This document shows, in pieces, positions 8,509 through 17,144 of a stretch of 26,034 nt of DNA. This stretch comes from Planctomycetaceae bacterium (GTDB lineage: Bacteria; Planctomycetota; Planctomycetia; Pirellulales; Thermoguttaceae). The stretch's first letter is position 1, and each line of letters opens with the position of its first letter. A model generated the notes under the pieces. It saw nothing but the letters and a program-made list of their open reading frames with translations, was not told where the DNA came from and did no database searches. The translations under genes and the position numbers were made by a program. The DNA lies in NCBI GenBank assembly GCA_004556055.1, contig SFIW01000032.1:1-26034 (forward strand), written 5' to 3'.

Positions 8509-10671
8509 ATGAACCTTCAGTGTTCCGTTCATGACGTCAGCTTAAACGCTTACGAAAAATGCGTGGAAATCGCTCGAAACCTGTGGTGGAGTTGGCATCC
8601 CGAGGTTGTCGAGATCTTTAGCCTTCTGAACACAAAAAGATGGCGCGAACTTGGACATAATCCCATTGCGCTCCTCAACGAATTTACCCCCGAGGAGTTC
8701 GAACAGCGCGTCCTCGAACTGACGCTTCAAGCGCGCATCGACGCCGCCTTCCGTCGATTCAAAAATTACGTCTCTCAGCGACCGATTTGGGCGCGTCAAA
8801 ACGCCGGCGTCTTAGGGTCGCGTCCCGTCGCTTATTTCTCTCTCGAATTCGGTATTCACGAATCCCTCCCGATTTACTCCGGAGGACTCGGCGTCCTCGC
8901 GGGAGACCACGTCAAGAGCTGCAGCGGACTCGGCGTCCCCCTCGTCGCTATCGGCCTCTTCTATGAAAAGGGATACTTCCGTCAGCAAATCGACGCCAAC
9001 GGCAACCAGATCGAACATTACATCACGACCGAAGTCGAAAACGTCCCCTTCGAATCCGTCGAAGATAAGGACGGCAACCGCATCACCGTGACGGTCGACA
9101 CGAAAGACGGCTCGATCCAGGCGAAAGTTCGCCGCGTCATGGTCGGACGCACGCCCCTCTATCTTCTCGACACCGACGTCGAAGGAAACTCTCAGGAAGA
9201 CCGCGAACTCACGAACGCGCTTTATGGCGGCGACTCGCGCACGCGCATCCGTCAAGAGCTCGTTTGCGGCGTCGGCGGCGTCAAAGCCCTCCGCGCCCTC
9301 GGGATCACCCCCGGCGTTCTCCACCTCAACGAAGGACACAACTCCTTCGCCACTCTCGAAGCGATCCGACAGAAGATGGAAGATTGCGGCATGTCCTTCG
9401 ACGACGCCGCCCGCGACGTCGCTCAGCAGACCGTCTTCACCACGCACACTCCCGTCGCCGCCGGACACGACTACTTCGAAAAGGGACTCGTCGAACAGAC
9501 CCTCGAACCCCTCTATACCTCGTTGGGACTCTCCCTCGATCAGTTCATGGCGCTCGGACGACGCAATCCGAACGACGATTCCGAAAAGTTCTGCATGACG
9601 ATCCTCGGAATGAAGCTCTCGCGTTACGCCAACGGCGTGAGCAACCTCCACGGCGTCGTGACACGCCGCATGTGGCATTGCCTCTGGCCCGACAAGCGCG
9701 AAGAAGAAGTGCCGATCGGGCACATCACGAACGGCGTTCACGTTCCCTCATGGATGGCCCCGCAGGTCAAGGATCTTCTTGAACGTCGCGTCCCCGGTTG
9801 GCAAGAAGAGTCGATCGACCCGAAAGTCTGGGCGGGCGTCTACAACGTCGATCCCGGCGAGCTTTGGGAAACGCACTTCGCGCTCAAGAAGAGACTCGTC
9901 GACTTCGCGCGCCGCAAGCTCGGTCGCCAGCTCGAACGCTCCGGCGCCGATTCCGCCGCTCTCGACGCCGCCAAGCATATCCTTGACCCCAACGCCCTCA
10001 CGATCGGTTTCGCGCGCCGTTTCGCCGAATACAAACGCGCATTCCTCGTCGTCCAAGACGAAGAGCGCTTCGATCAGATCGTCAACAATCCGGAACGCCC
10101 CGTCCAGTTCATCTTCGCGGGTAAAGCGCACCCTGCGGACAATATCGGCAAGGACGTGATCAATCGTCTGATTCGCGTTCAGCGCAATCCGCGCTTCGCG
10201 AACCGCGTCGTCTTCATCGAGGACTACGACATTAACGTGGCGCGTCACCTCGTGCAAGGCGTCGACGTCTGGCTCAACAACCCGCGTCGTCCTCTCGAAG
10301 CGTCCGGCACGAGCGGCCAGAAGGCGGTTCTCAACGGCGCGCTCAACTTCTCCATCCTCGACGGATGGTGGGCCGAAGGATACGACGGATACAACGGGTT
10401 CGCGATCGGCACGGGCAAGACGCACACCGACGTGCGCAAGATGGACGAGAACGACAACGCCGCGCTCCTCGAGACGCTCGAAAACGTCGTCATTCCGACC
10501 TACTACAACCGCAACGAACACGGTCTCCCGATCGAATGGATCCGCCTCATGATGAACTCGATCGCGACCCTCGCGTGGCGCTTCAGCTCGCACCGCATGG
10601 TCGCCGACTACGTGAATCACGCGTATCTTCCCGCCGCGGGAGGCACGAGCGTCCATATGTATCGCGGTTGA
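8509..10671 (+). CDS. glgP: Alpha-glucan (glycogen/maltodextrin) phosphorylase, GT35 short type
   Basis: Releases glucose-1-phosphate from alpha-1,4-glucans using pyridoxal phosphate. The 720-aa protein starts at the ATG at 8509, preceded by AGAAAGGATG; the in-frame TTG at 8437 and ATG at 8440 lack a ribosome site. The N-terminal NLWWSWHPE motif (~25-35) and PVAYFSLEFGIHESLPIYSGGLG mark the GlgP subfamily found in Thermotoga, actinobacteria and planctomycetes. That subfamily is shorter than MalP/animal types and lacks their allosteric N-terminus. HLNEGHNSF and HTPVAAGHD are present. The PLP lysine is Lys605 in EASGTSGQKAVLNG, where the common motif has GTSGMK. It is cytoplasmic. It stands divergent from galM, possibly under a LacI-type regulator. 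Confidence 0.93.
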   Translation: MNLQCSVHDVSLNAYEKCVEIARNLWWSWHPEVVEIFSLLNTKRWRELGHNPIALLNEFTPEEFEQRVLELTLQARIDAAFRRFKNYVSQRPIWARQNAGVLGSRPVAYFSLEFGIHESLPIYSGGLGVLAGDHVKSCSGLGVPLVAIGLFYEKGYFRQQIDANGNQIEHYITTEVENVPFESVEDKDGNRITVTVDTKDGSIQAKVRRVMVGRTPLYLLDTDVEGNSQEDRELTNALYGGDSRTRIRQELVCGVGGVKALRALGITPGVLHLNEGHNSFATLEAIRQKMEDCGMSFDDAARDVAQQTVFTTHTPVAAGHDYFEKGLVEQTLEPLYTSLGLSLDQFMALGRRNPNDDSEKFCMTILGMKLSRYANGVSNLHGVVTRRMWHCLWPDKREEEVPIGHITNGVHVPSWMAPQVKDLLERRVPGWQEESIDPKVWAGVYNVDPGELWETHFALKKRLVDFARRKLGRQLERSGADSAALDAAKHILDPNALTIGFARRFAEYKRAFLVVQDEERFDQIVNNPERPVQFIFAGKAHPADNIGKDVINRLIRVQRNPRFANRVVFIEDYDINVARHLVQGVDVWLNNPRRPLEASGTSGQKAVLNGALNFSILDGWWAEGYDGYNGFAIGTGKTHTDVRKMDENDNAALLETLENVVIPTYYNRNEHGLPIEWIRLMMNSIATLAWRFSSHRMVADYVNHAYLPAAGGTSVHMYRG

Positions 10672-10705
10672 TTCCCCTCGGCGCGACTCGAATCGGTTAC
10701 GGCAA

Positions 10706-10745
10706 AAGGGCTCCTTTTCTCAGCGAAGAGGAGCCCTTCCTTATT
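10706..10745 (+). terminator. Intrinsic terminator-like hairpin after glgP
   Basis: A perfect 10-bp stem, AAGGGCTCCT (10706-10715) and AGGAGCCCTT (10729-10738), has a 13-nt loop and lies 34 bp past the stop. The following CCTTATTA is a poor T tract, so termination may be partial. Confidence 0.65.
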
Positions 10746-10872
10746 ATCGTCGCGGCGGAAATCTTGCGTTTCTTTCTCCGATTCGTTACAATATGACCAC
10801 CCTTTACAGTCGGTTTTTTTGTTACATAATGAAGGTAAAATAGAAAAAATAAGGTATTTTTGTTGAAATTTA

Positions 10873-10901
10873 TTGATTTTTAACTTGCGTCTGTATAAAA
10901 T
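10873..10901 (+). promoter_or_regulatory. Sigma70-type promoter for the 155-aa anchored protein
   Basis: TTGATT (10873-10878), a 17-bp spacer and TAAAAT (10896-10901) lie in an AT-rich stretch 63 bp before the ATG at 10965. An overlapping TATAAA at 10894 is an alternative -10. The rest of the 10672-10964 gap holds only the glgP hairpin. Confidence 0.6.
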
Positions 10902-10964
10902 ATCAAGCAAGATAGTAAAGAAAGATAATTTAACAAAGATACGCAAAACGAAGGAACGTGAGAA

Positions 10965-11432
10965 ATGCGTAATTTGTTCAAGGACGCGGCGAAGTTCAGG
11001 ACGTTCGGCGCGTTGATCGTCGGGATCGCGCTTGGCGCCCTTGCGATTGAGACCTCGCGAAACGTCGGCGCTCAGGCTCCCTTGTATCCCGATTCGAACC
11101 AAGAATCGATCGACCTGCGCCAAGCCTACGAAGCGGAGGCGGCGCCAAGCGTCGCGCCCGCGGGAGCCGGCAAAGCCCGCTTTTCGCGACCCCTCGAGGT
11201 GCCCCCCCTATACGCCTTCGACTCGCCCTTGGAGTCCGGTGGGAGGCAAATTGTTTTGGTCGATTCCACCACGAAGCGAATTTGCGTCTACTGGGTTCGC
11301 GAACGCGGCGTCAACAGCACGATCGAGCTGGTCGCCACACGCTCATTCGAACTCGACCTAAAACTCGAAAACTTCAACGGCGAGGGGTTGACCCCCGCGC
11401 AGATTCGCGAACAACTCGGCGACTCCAAATAA
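10965..11432 (+). CDS. Small membrane-anchored or exported protein of unknown function, 155 aa
   Basis: Residues ~1-36 are a basic N-terminus plus a hydrophobic segment (TFGALIVGIALGALAI) and may be a membrane anchor or an uncleaved signal; a cut after VGAQ is possible. A linker rich in Ala, Ser and Pro follows. A compact C-terminal domain (~85-150) begins RQIVLVDSTTKRICVYWV and continues to SFELDLKLENFNGEGLTP. From memory, planctomycete genomes carry similar small proteins of the form IVLVD...ICVY...LDLKLENFNG with no assigned role; I could not search. It sits upstream of the membrane-tethered HTH gene in the same orientation, 196 bp away, and has its own promoter. Confidence 0.72.
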   Translation: MRNLFKDAAKFRTFGALIVGIALGALAIETSRNVGAQAPLYPDSNQESIDLRQAYEAEAAPSVAPAGAGKARFSRPLEVPPLYAFDSPLESGGRQIVLVDSTTKRICVYWVRERGVNSTIELVATRSFELDLKLENFNGEGLTPAQIREQLGDSK

Positions 11433-11628
11433 CCTTTGTCGCCTCAAAAAACGTATAATATGCATAATCCCCCGCGCGGAGTATTTGTTAAAATTCACGC
11501 CGCGCGCGGTCGAAAATCGATAGAGCGGCGCGTCTACTTTCGCATGACGTCCTTGCGAAGCGGCCCCCGTCTCGTCTCGGAGCTATCACACGTCCTTTCG
11601 TTCACATATATTTTAGGAAAAGTCCGTT

Positions 11629-13329
11629 ATGTACTATAACCTTCAAAAAGCCGCCGACGTTTTAGGTCTTTCGACCGGCGAAGTAAATCGACTTCGGGAA
11701 CAGGGTAAGCTACGCGCGTATAAGGACGGCGCCGACTGGAAATTCCGCAAGGAAGAAGTCGATAAGTTGGCCGCCGACATGATTCGCGAGCGTTCAAAAG
11801 CCAATAACGACGGACTCCTATCAACCGAGGACGACGACGAGAAGACGACCTTCGCCGACTCCGCCGCTTTCGACACGATGTTCGATCAGGCGGGGGAAGA
11901 CCTTCAAGTCTCGTTGAACGAACAGAAAGCCGACGCCGCGAGCGTCGCCGACGCGGCGGAAGACGCCTTCAATCTCTCCCTCGACGACGAAGACAGCGCG
12001 TTCGAACTTTCCTCTGAAAGCGAATCCGCCGAGTCCGCGCAAGAAGACGGCGGTCTCACCCTCGCCGAAGAGCCCGCCGACGACGGTCTTACCCTTGCCG
12101 AGGAGCCTGCCGACGGTGGTCTTACGCTTGCCGAAGAGCCCAAGGAAGAAGGCGGCTTGATCCTTTCGAGCGAAGATTCCGCGCTTGCCGAAGACGTCAA
12201 GGGTTCCGGCTCTGATTCCGGCAGCGGACTGAGCCTCGACAGCGACAGCGGACTCGAACTCCTCGGCAGTTCCGATTCCGGTTCCGGTCTCAATCTCTCC
12301 ACGAGCGACAGCGGTCTTGAACTTCTCGACGAGGTCGGCTCCTCCGACGTCGACCTTGCCGGAGGCGATCTCGTTCTCGGCGGCTCCGGTTCCGGCTCCG
12401 GGCTCAATCTCAATTCCGGCGACAGCGGACTCGAGCTCATGAGCGATTCCGACGGCGGCTTCGAACTCGATCAAGCGAGCGAAGAACTCACCCTCGCGGA
12501 AGAAGAGCCCGCGAAGGAAGACGATAGCGTCTTCGAACTCGCGAGCGATAACGACGCGGCGGTTCTCAATCTCGATAAAGACGCCGACTCCGAAGCCGCC
12601 ACCGAATTGGCGCCCGAAGAAAGCGTTTTCCAACTCTCCGATCAAACCCTTGACGCCGCGTCGACGAATCCTTCCGAATCGATGAGCTCCGGCGTCTTCT
12701 CCGTCGAAGAAAAATCCTCCGAAGCGACTAACCCCTTCGTCACCGACGACGGTTCCGACGACGAAGAAGATTCCGACGGAATCTTCGGGCTCGCGGAAGA
12801 CCCCGCTCCCGTCGCGTCCTCGAGCGGCGATTCTCAGAGCGAATCGCGTTCGATCGACGTCGAAGAAGCGTCTTCCGACGCCGCGTCCCTCTTCACGACG
12901 AACGACGACGACGCCAACTCTCCCTTCGGAGCCGACCCGAGTTCTCCCTTCGGCGTTCCCGAAGCTGCGGACGCCGGCTCTCCCTTCGGCGGTCTCAGTT
13001 TCGATAAGGATAATTCTGGCGCGGACGGCGGGTTTGGCGCCGCCGATTTCGGCGCGTCCCCAACCTTCGGCGCTACGGGCGGCGACGAACCGAGCTTCAA
13101 CGCCGTCGATACCGGCGCGGCGCCCTCGGTTGGCGGCGGCGCAACGGCCCCTTCCACGCAGTTTGTCGGAAAAGACCTGATCTTCCTCGTTCCGTGCTTC
13201 CTCTTCCTCCTCTTGGCGACGATCGGCGCGTGCGAACTCTGCCGCACTATCTGGAGCTATGAGCAAGGCTCCTTCGATCTCGGCGGCCCGCTCCTCGAAG
13301 CGATCGCCAAAATGGTCAATCTGATGTAG
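11629..13329 (+). CDS. Membrane-tethered HTH protein with long acidic repeat linker and FG-rich segment
   Basis: Residues 1-~55 (YNLQKAADVLGLSTGEVNRL...) form a MerR/excisionase-like winged helix-turn-helix of the kind that binds DNA. Residues ~60-515 are very acidic, Ser/Gly/Asp/Glu-rich and probably disordered. They contain three 11-residue GLTLAEEPAD-type repeats (~142-172), then repeats of the form SGSGLNL / DSGLELL (~195-285). At ~430-485 there are six Phe-Gly dipeptides, three of them SPFG. Residues ~516-536 (LIFLVPCFLFLLLATIGACEL) are a single membrane segment, followed by a ~30-residue tail. The start has TAGGAAAAG upstream. The layout would tie a DNA-binding head to the membrane by a flexible spacer. 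Similar HTH-linker-TM proteins occur in Planctomycetota as I recall; their function is unknown. Confidence 0.85.
   Translation: MYYNLQKAADVLGLSTGEVNRLREQGKLRAYKDGADWKFRKEEVDKLAADMIRERSKANNDGLLSTEDDDEKTTFADSAAFDTMFDQAGEDLQVSLNEQKADAASVADAAEDAFNLSLDDEDSAFELSSESESAESAQEDGGLTLAEEPADDGLTLAEEPADGGLTLAEEPKEEGGLILSSEDSALAEDVKGSGSDSGSGLSLDSDSGLELLGSSDSGSGLNLSTSDSGLELLDEVGSSDVDLAGGDLVLGGSGSGSGLNLNSGDSGLELMSDSDGGFELDQASEELTLAEEEPAKEDDSVFELASDNDAAVLNLDKDADSEAATELAPEESVFQLSDQTLDAASTNPSESMSSGVFSVEEKSSEATNPFVTDDGSDDEEDSDGIFGLAEDPAPVASSSGDSQSESRSIDVEEASSDAASLFTTNDDDANSPFGADPSSPFGVPEAADAGSPFGGLSFDKDNSGADGGFGAADFGASPTFGATGGDEPSFNAVDTGAAPSVGGGATAPSTQFVGKDLIFLVPCFLFLLLATIGACELCRTIWSYEQGSFDLGGPLLEAIAKMVNLM
12052..12150 (+). 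repeat. Three tandem 33-bp repeats inside the HTH protein gene
   Basis: Units begin at 12052, 12085 and 12118, each encoding a version of GLTLAEEPADD. The bases differ mainly at third codon positions, so the repeat has been kept at the protein level. Confidence 0.8.
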
Positions 13330-13343
13330 TACTCCGAAATCCC

Positions 13344-13372
13344 AGGCGTCGGCGCGAACCGACGCCTTTTCC
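13344..13372 (+). terminator. Intrinsic terminator of the HTH protein gene
   Basis: A perfect 9-bp stem, AGGCGTCGG (13344-13352) and CCGACGCCT (13359-13367), has a 6-nt loop and runs into TTTTCCTT, 15 bp past the stop. Confidence 0.85.
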
Positions 13373-13478
13373 TTATGTCGCGCCCCCTTGCGGCTTTGCG
13401 CGCGGCGCGTAGAATTCTCTGAGTTAGTATGACCGTTTTTCTTGCGAAAGCGCTTTAAGCGAGGATTTAACGAACGAT

Positions 13479-14873
13479 ATGTCTGATAAAGTTTACGACG
13501 CGGTTATTGTCGGCGCGGGGATGTCCGGTCTCGCGGCGGGGGTAAGACTCGCTCAGTTCGACTATAACGTCTGCATCTTGGAAAAGCACGGCGTTATCGG
13601 CGGGCTCAATTCTTTTTACTGCCATAACGGTCGAAAATTCGACGTCGGACTTCATGCGATGACCAATTACGTTCCCAAAGGAACGAAAGGCGGCCCCTTG
13701 TCGCGCATTATTCGTCATCTGCGCATGTCTTGGGACGAATTCGGCCTCGTGCAGCAGAATGGCTCCTCAATCGCTTTCCCCGGCGTCGAGCTCAACTTTA
13801 CGAACGATTTCCAGCGCTTTGAAGACGAAGTCGCGCAGAAATTCCCCTCCCAAATCGACGGTCTGCGCAAACTCGTCGCCGGACTCGCCGGATACGATCA
13901 ACTCGGCCTCGGCGCCGCCGGAGGCTCCGCGCGCGAATATGTCAGGCAGTTCATCTCCGACAAAAAACTTGAAGATATGATTTTCTGCCCGCTCCTCTAT
14001 TACGGGGGGGCGCGCGAGCAGGATATGGAGTTCGGCCAATTCTGCGTGATGTTTCGTTCGATCTTTTTGGAGGGATTCGCGCGACCTTTCGACGGGGTGC
14101 GCCATATCCTCACGCGCTTGTTGAAGCGCTTCCGCACGCTCGGAGGGGAGTTGCGCCTCAAGACGGGGGTGAAGCGGATCGAAGCGTCGCGCGACGGAAG
14201 CGAAGTCGACCGCGTCCTTCTCGACAACGGAGAGGAGATTCGCGCGAAGAGGTATCTCTCTTCCGCCGGATGGCCCGAGACGATGAAGCTCTGCGGGATG
14301 GGAGACCGCGTTGAAGAGAAGACCTTCGGCAAACTCGGCTTTGTCGAGACGATCAGCGTTTTGGACACGCCGCCGAAGAAGTTCGGGCACGATAAGACGA
14401 TCGTCTTCTTCAACGATTCGGAGCGATTCGACTATCGCAATCCCGATTCGTTGGTGGACTTGCGCAGCGGCGTCGTTTGCGTTCCGGGCAATTTCGCGTA
14501 CACGGAGCCCTTTGAGCAGAATATGGTGCGCATCACGTCCCTTGCGAACTACGATATGTGGCGGAAACTGTCGCCGGAAGCATATAAACGCGAGAAGCTG
14601 ATGCAGTACGAGCGCACGGTCGCGTCCGCGGCGCGATTCATCCCGGAATTCCGACGCAACGTGATCGACGTCGATATGTTCACGCCGCTGACGATCCAGC
14701 GCTTTACTGGTCGCGAGCGCGGCGCGATCTACGGGGCGGCGGATAAGAGATACGACGGTCTGACGCCGCTGCGGAATCTCTTCATCTGCGGCGCCGATCA
14801 GGGAATGGTCGGAATCGTCGGGGCGCTGGTGAGCGGGCTGACGATCGCGAACAAATACGTTTTGAGCGACTGA
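13479..14873 (+). CDS. FAD-dependent oxidoreductase, phytoene desaturase / retinol saturase-like
   Basis: The 464-aa flavoprotein opens with the FAD-binding Rossmann motif VIVGAGMSGLAAG (Gly12, Gly14, Gly17). An acidic strand end follows (CILEKHGVIGGLNSFY), as in CrtI-type carotenoid desaturases, all-trans-retinol 13,14-reductases and related amine-oxidase-fold enzymes. The C-terminal LFICGADQGMVGIVGALVSG is the second FAD contact of this family. Length is slightly below CrtI (~490-510). There is no signal peptide. No other carotenoid gene (crtB, crtE) is adjacent, so the substrate is not shown; planctomycetes often carry several such paralogues. GAGGA precedes the start by ~13 nt. It is flanked by terminators on both sides, so it is monocistronic. 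Confidence 0.85.
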   Translation: MSDKVYDAVIVGAGMSGLAAGVRLAQFDYNVCILEKHGVIGGLNSFYCHNGRKFDVGLHAMTNYVPKGTKGGPLSRIIRHLRMSWDEFGLVQQNGSSIAFPGVELNFTNDFQRFEDEVAQKFPSQIDGLRKLVAGLAGYDQLGLGAAGGSAREYVRQFISDKKLEDMIFCPLLYYGGAREQDMEFGQFCVMFRSIFLEGFARPFDGVRHILTRLLKRFRTLGGELRLKTGVKRIEASRDGSEVDRVLLDNGEEIRAKRYLSSAGWPETMKLCGMGDRVEEKTFGKLGFVETISVLDTPPKKFGHDKTIVFFNDSERFDYRNPDSLVDLRSGVVCVPGNFAYTEPFEQNMVRITSLANYDMWRKLSPEAYKREKLMQYERTVASAARFIPEFRRNVIDVDMFTPLTIQRFTGRERGAIYGAADKRYDGLTPLRNLFICGADQGMVGIVGALVSGLTIANKYVLSD

Positions 14874-14914
14874 CGCGTCGGCTGCGGCGAGCTCTTGACG
14901 TCGATTTTTAGACG

Positions 14915-14943
14915 AACGCTCCGAAACCTCGGGGCGTTTTTCA
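14915..14943 (+). terminator. Intrinsic terminator of the FAD oxidoreductase gene
   Basis: AACGCTCCGA (14915-14924) pairs with TCGGGGCGTT (14929-14938) with one wobble and a 4-nt loop, then runs into T-rich sequence. Confidence 0.82.
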
Positions 14944-15026
14944 TTTCTTGGGGATGGATAGACGGTCGGAAAGGGCGTAAGACGCGGAAAAAGGGGGAAG
15001 AGGGGGAAAGTTTTGGGGGACGCGTG

Positions 15027-15055
15027 TTGTCAACGCGGTCGCAATTCGTTATAAT
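15027..15055 (+). promoter_or_regulatory. Near-consensus sigma70-type promoter for the GH78 gene
   Basis: TTGTCA (15027-15032), exactly 17 bp, then a perfect TATAAT (15050-15055). Transcription would start near 15062, about 55 nt before the start codon. Confidence 0.75.
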
Positions 15056-15077
15056 TCAGGTCGACTGTAACAAAAAT

Positions 15078-15097
15078 GCGCGCGTAGAGATGCGCGC
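15078..15097 (+). other. GC hairpin in the GH78 leader
   Basis: GCGCGC (15078-15083) and GCGCGC (15092-15097) enclose an 8-nt loop in the predicted 5' untranslated region. They sit just upstream of the TGGGAG ribosome site. A role in mRNA stability or translation is possible but unproven. Confidence 0.4.
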
Positions 15098-15117
15098 GGA
15101 GACATTTGGGAGTTTTA

Positions 15118-16935
15118 ATGATGACACATGCAATGAAGACGCGCTTCGCCGCCGTCGCAATGACCCTCGCCGCGATCCTCGGAACCGGCGCGGCGTTCGC
15201 CCAGTCCGTCGATCCGGATAAGTACGTTCCGCTTCCCCAAGGATTTGCCGACGATTTGGCGCCCAACGCGGTTCACGACGAACGCGTTCGACAATATCTC
15301 TATCCGAAACGCGTCCTCTGGACCTCCGAAAAGGGCGTGAAGAACCCCGAACTCTTGATGAAGCCCGTGCTGGGTCAGACGTCGACCGCGATCATGGGGG
15401 ACGAAAGCCAAGCGTGCGTCCTCTCCGACGGCGGGGGCGTTCTCCTCGACATGGGGTGCGAAATTCACGGCTCCTTCCGCATCGAAGCGCGTCATCTCGT
15501 GCCGGGTAAATCGAGTAATGGTCAGAACGTGAAGGTTCGCGTGCGCTTTGGCGAATCGGTCGACGAAGCGAACGCGGAGGTCGGCGAGAAGGGCGCGATC
15601 AACGAACATTCGACGCGCGACCAAATCGTCTCCGTTCCGTGGCTCGGCGCGATCGAATGCGGCGAATCCGCGTTCCGTTTCGTGCGCCTCGATCTCGTCG
15701 ACTCCGATTCCAAGCTGATTATCGACTCCGCGCGCGCCGTCTTCATCTACCGCGACATTCCGCGTTTGGGACAGTTCCGCTCTTCGGACGAGCGCCTCAA
15801 CAAGGTCTGGGACGTCTGCGCGCGCACCGTCCACCTCACGATGCAGCAGTACGTCTTTGAAGGCGCCAAGCGCGACCGACTCGTATGGTACGGCGACTTC
15901 ACCCCTCAGACGATGACCGCTTTGCGCGTCTTCGGCGACAGCAAAGTCTTGCGCGACACCCTCGGGATTTACGCGCGCGAGACGTGGCCTCTCCCAAAAT
16001 GGATGAACGGTATGCCGAACTACTCCCTCTGGTGGCTCATTACGATCGGCGATCTCTATCGTCATACCGGCGATCCGGAACTTGTGAGCGAACAGTGGGA
16101 TTACGTGAAGGGACTTGTTCAGCAGCTCCTGATGCACGTCGACGAGAAGGGGTGCGGCTCCTTCCCGACTCCGTTCTTGGATTGGCCGACGAACGACAAT
16201 CGCCCGGCGCTCGATTCCGGCACGCACGCGATGTTCGTTCTCGGATTTGAACGCGTCGCGGAGATGGCGCAGGTTGTGAAGGACGAGGCGACTCAAAAGT
16301 TGGCGGAAGAGACGGTCGCGCGTTTGAAGAAGTACACGCCGTCGAACGTCGGCAACAAGCAAGCGGCGGCGCTTCTGGAACTCGCCGGACTGGAACGCGA
16401 AGGGGAATCGAACGTCGAAACCCTCGCTAAGGGGGGCGCGAAGGGATTCTCGACCTTCTACGGGTACTATATGCTCGAAGCGTTGTCCCTCGGCGGTCAG
16501 GATCAAGTGGCGCTTGACGTGACGCGCGACTACTGGGGCGCGATGATCGACGTCGGCGCGACGACATTCTGGGAAGACTTCGACCTCGAGTGGCTCAAGA
16601 ACGCGGGACGCATCGACGAAGCGACGCCCGAAGGGCTTGAGAGCCTTCACGGGGATCGCGGCGCGTACTGCTACGTCGGGCTGCGACATTCCCTCTGTCA
16701 CGGTTGGGCGTCGGGCCCTGCCGCATGGATGAGCGCCCACGTCTTAGGCGTTACGCCGATTGAGCCGGGCTTCAAGAAGGCGAGAGTCAAGCCCTTCCTC
16801 GGCGATCTCGAATGGGTCGAAGGCTCCGTCCCGACTCCTTACGGCCTCATCGAAGTTCGCGCCGAAAAGGGGCCCAACGGCGAAGTCAAAACTCAAGTCA
16901 AAGCCCCGAAAGAGATCGAAATCGTGACCCCGTGA
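15118..16935 (+). CDS. Secreted alpha-L-rhamnosidase-like glycoside hydrolase (GH78-type)
   Basis: Of the possible starts, ATG 15118 or 15121 best fit the TGGGAG ribosome site at 15106-15111; a TTG at 15106 would overlap that site. The signal peptide runs to GAAFA|QS, so the enzyme is exported. A beta-sandwich region (~100-220) precedes the (alpha/alpha)6 barrel. The barrel contains QQYVFEGAKRDRLVWYGDF, LDWPTNDN and TTFWEDFD, and SLCHGWASGPAAW closes it. A C-terminal jelly-roll cap (GSVPTPYGLIEVRAEK) ends the protein. This order is typical of bacterial rhamnosidases that remove terminal alpha-L-rhamnose from plant pectin (RG-I/II) or glycosides. At 606 aa it is shorter than many GH78 enzymes, so another GH78-like specificity is possible. 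It has its own promoter and terminator. Confidence 0.83.
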   Translation: MMTHAMKTRFAAVAMTLAAILGTGAAFAQSVDPDKYVPLPQGFADDLAPNAVHDERVRQYLYPKRVLWTSEKGVKNPELLMKPVLGQTSTAIMGDESQACVLSDGGGVLLDMGCEIHGSFRIEARHLVPGKSSNGQNVKVRVRFGESVDEANAEVGEKGAINEHSTRDQIVSVPWLGAIECGESAFRFVRLDLVDSDSKLIIDSARAVFIYRDIPRLGQFRSSDERLNKVWDVCARTVHLTMQQYVFEGAKRDRLVWYGDFTPQTMTALRVFGDSKVLRDTLGIYARETWPLPKWMNGMPNYSLWWLITIGDLYRHTGDPELVSEQWDYVKGLVQQLLMHVDEKGCGSFPTPFLDWPTNDNRPALDSGTHAMFVLGFERVAEMAQVVKDEATQKLAEETVARLKKYTPSNVGNKQAAALLELAGLEREGESNVETLAKGGAKGFSTFYGYYMLEALSLGGQDQVALDVTRDYWGAMIDVGATTFWEDFDLEWLKNAGRIDEATPEGLESLHGDRGAYCYVGLRHSLCHGWASGPAAWMSAHVLGVTPIEPGFKKARVKPFLGDLEWVEGSVPTPYGLIEVRAEKGPNGEVKTQVKAPKEIEIVTP

Positions 16936-16983
16936 GATTCGCGCCCCGCGCGTAACGCGCCCCCTAACGGTTCGATACCCCGC

Positions 16984-17023
16984 GCCGTCGACGCAGAGCT
17001 AAGCGTCGACGGCTTTTTTCTTT
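16984..17023 (+). terminator. Strong intrinsic terminator after the GH78 gene
   Basis: A perfect 11-bp stem, GCCGTCGACGC (16984-16994) and GCGTCGACGGC (17003-17013), has an 8-nt loop, followed by TTTTTTCTTTT. Confidence 0.9.
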
Positions 17024-17047
17024 TATCCCTTGATCGCGGGGGAGACG

Positions 17048-17075
17048 TTGAGTCTCCGGGCGTTTTGATTAAAAT
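17048..17075 (+). promoter_or_regulatory. Promoter of the first LRR gene
   Basis: TTGAGT (17048-17053), a 16-bp spacer and TAAAAT (17070-17075) end 69 bp before the ATG. The arrangement is nearly identical upstream of the second LRR gene. Confidence 0.6.
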
Positions 17076-17122
17076 GGTAAGAGTCCAAGGACTTGTGTTT
17101 TCTTTTTCTCATCAAGCGCCCG

Positions 17123-17137
17123 ACGCGCGAAAGCGAG
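17123..17137 (+). promoter_or_regulatory. Shared 15-nt leader element, copy 1
   Basis: ACGCGCGAAAGCGAG ends 7 nt before the start codon at 17145. The same 15 nt at the same spacing precedes the second LRR gene. It takes the place of the ribosome site, although AAGCGAG is only a partial Shine-Dalgarno match. Confidence 0.6.
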
Positions 17138-17144
17138 ATTCAAC

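Noticed and set aside
11454..11459. Perfect TATAAT upstream of the HTH gene
   Set aside because: No acceptable -35 box lies 15-19 bp upstream, so I did not call a promoter.
11436..11639. 67-aa plus-strand frame between the anchored protein and the HTH gene
   Set aside because: It starts with a TTG without a ribosome site, overlaps the HTH start and has no protein-like features.
12052..12440. Direct repeats considered as a CRISPR-like or satellite array
   Set aside because: The repeats are in frame, of unequal spacing, diverge at third codon positions and encode the acidic linker; there are no spacers.
11821..13266. 481-aa minus-strand open frame opposite the HTH protein
   Set aside because: It mirrors the acidic repeat codons. 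The plus frame has the ribosome site, HTH, membrane helix and terminator.
15115..16740. 541-aa minus-strand open frame opposite the GH78 gene
   Set aside because: It is antisense to a gene with signal peptide, promoter and terminator, with no motif of its own.
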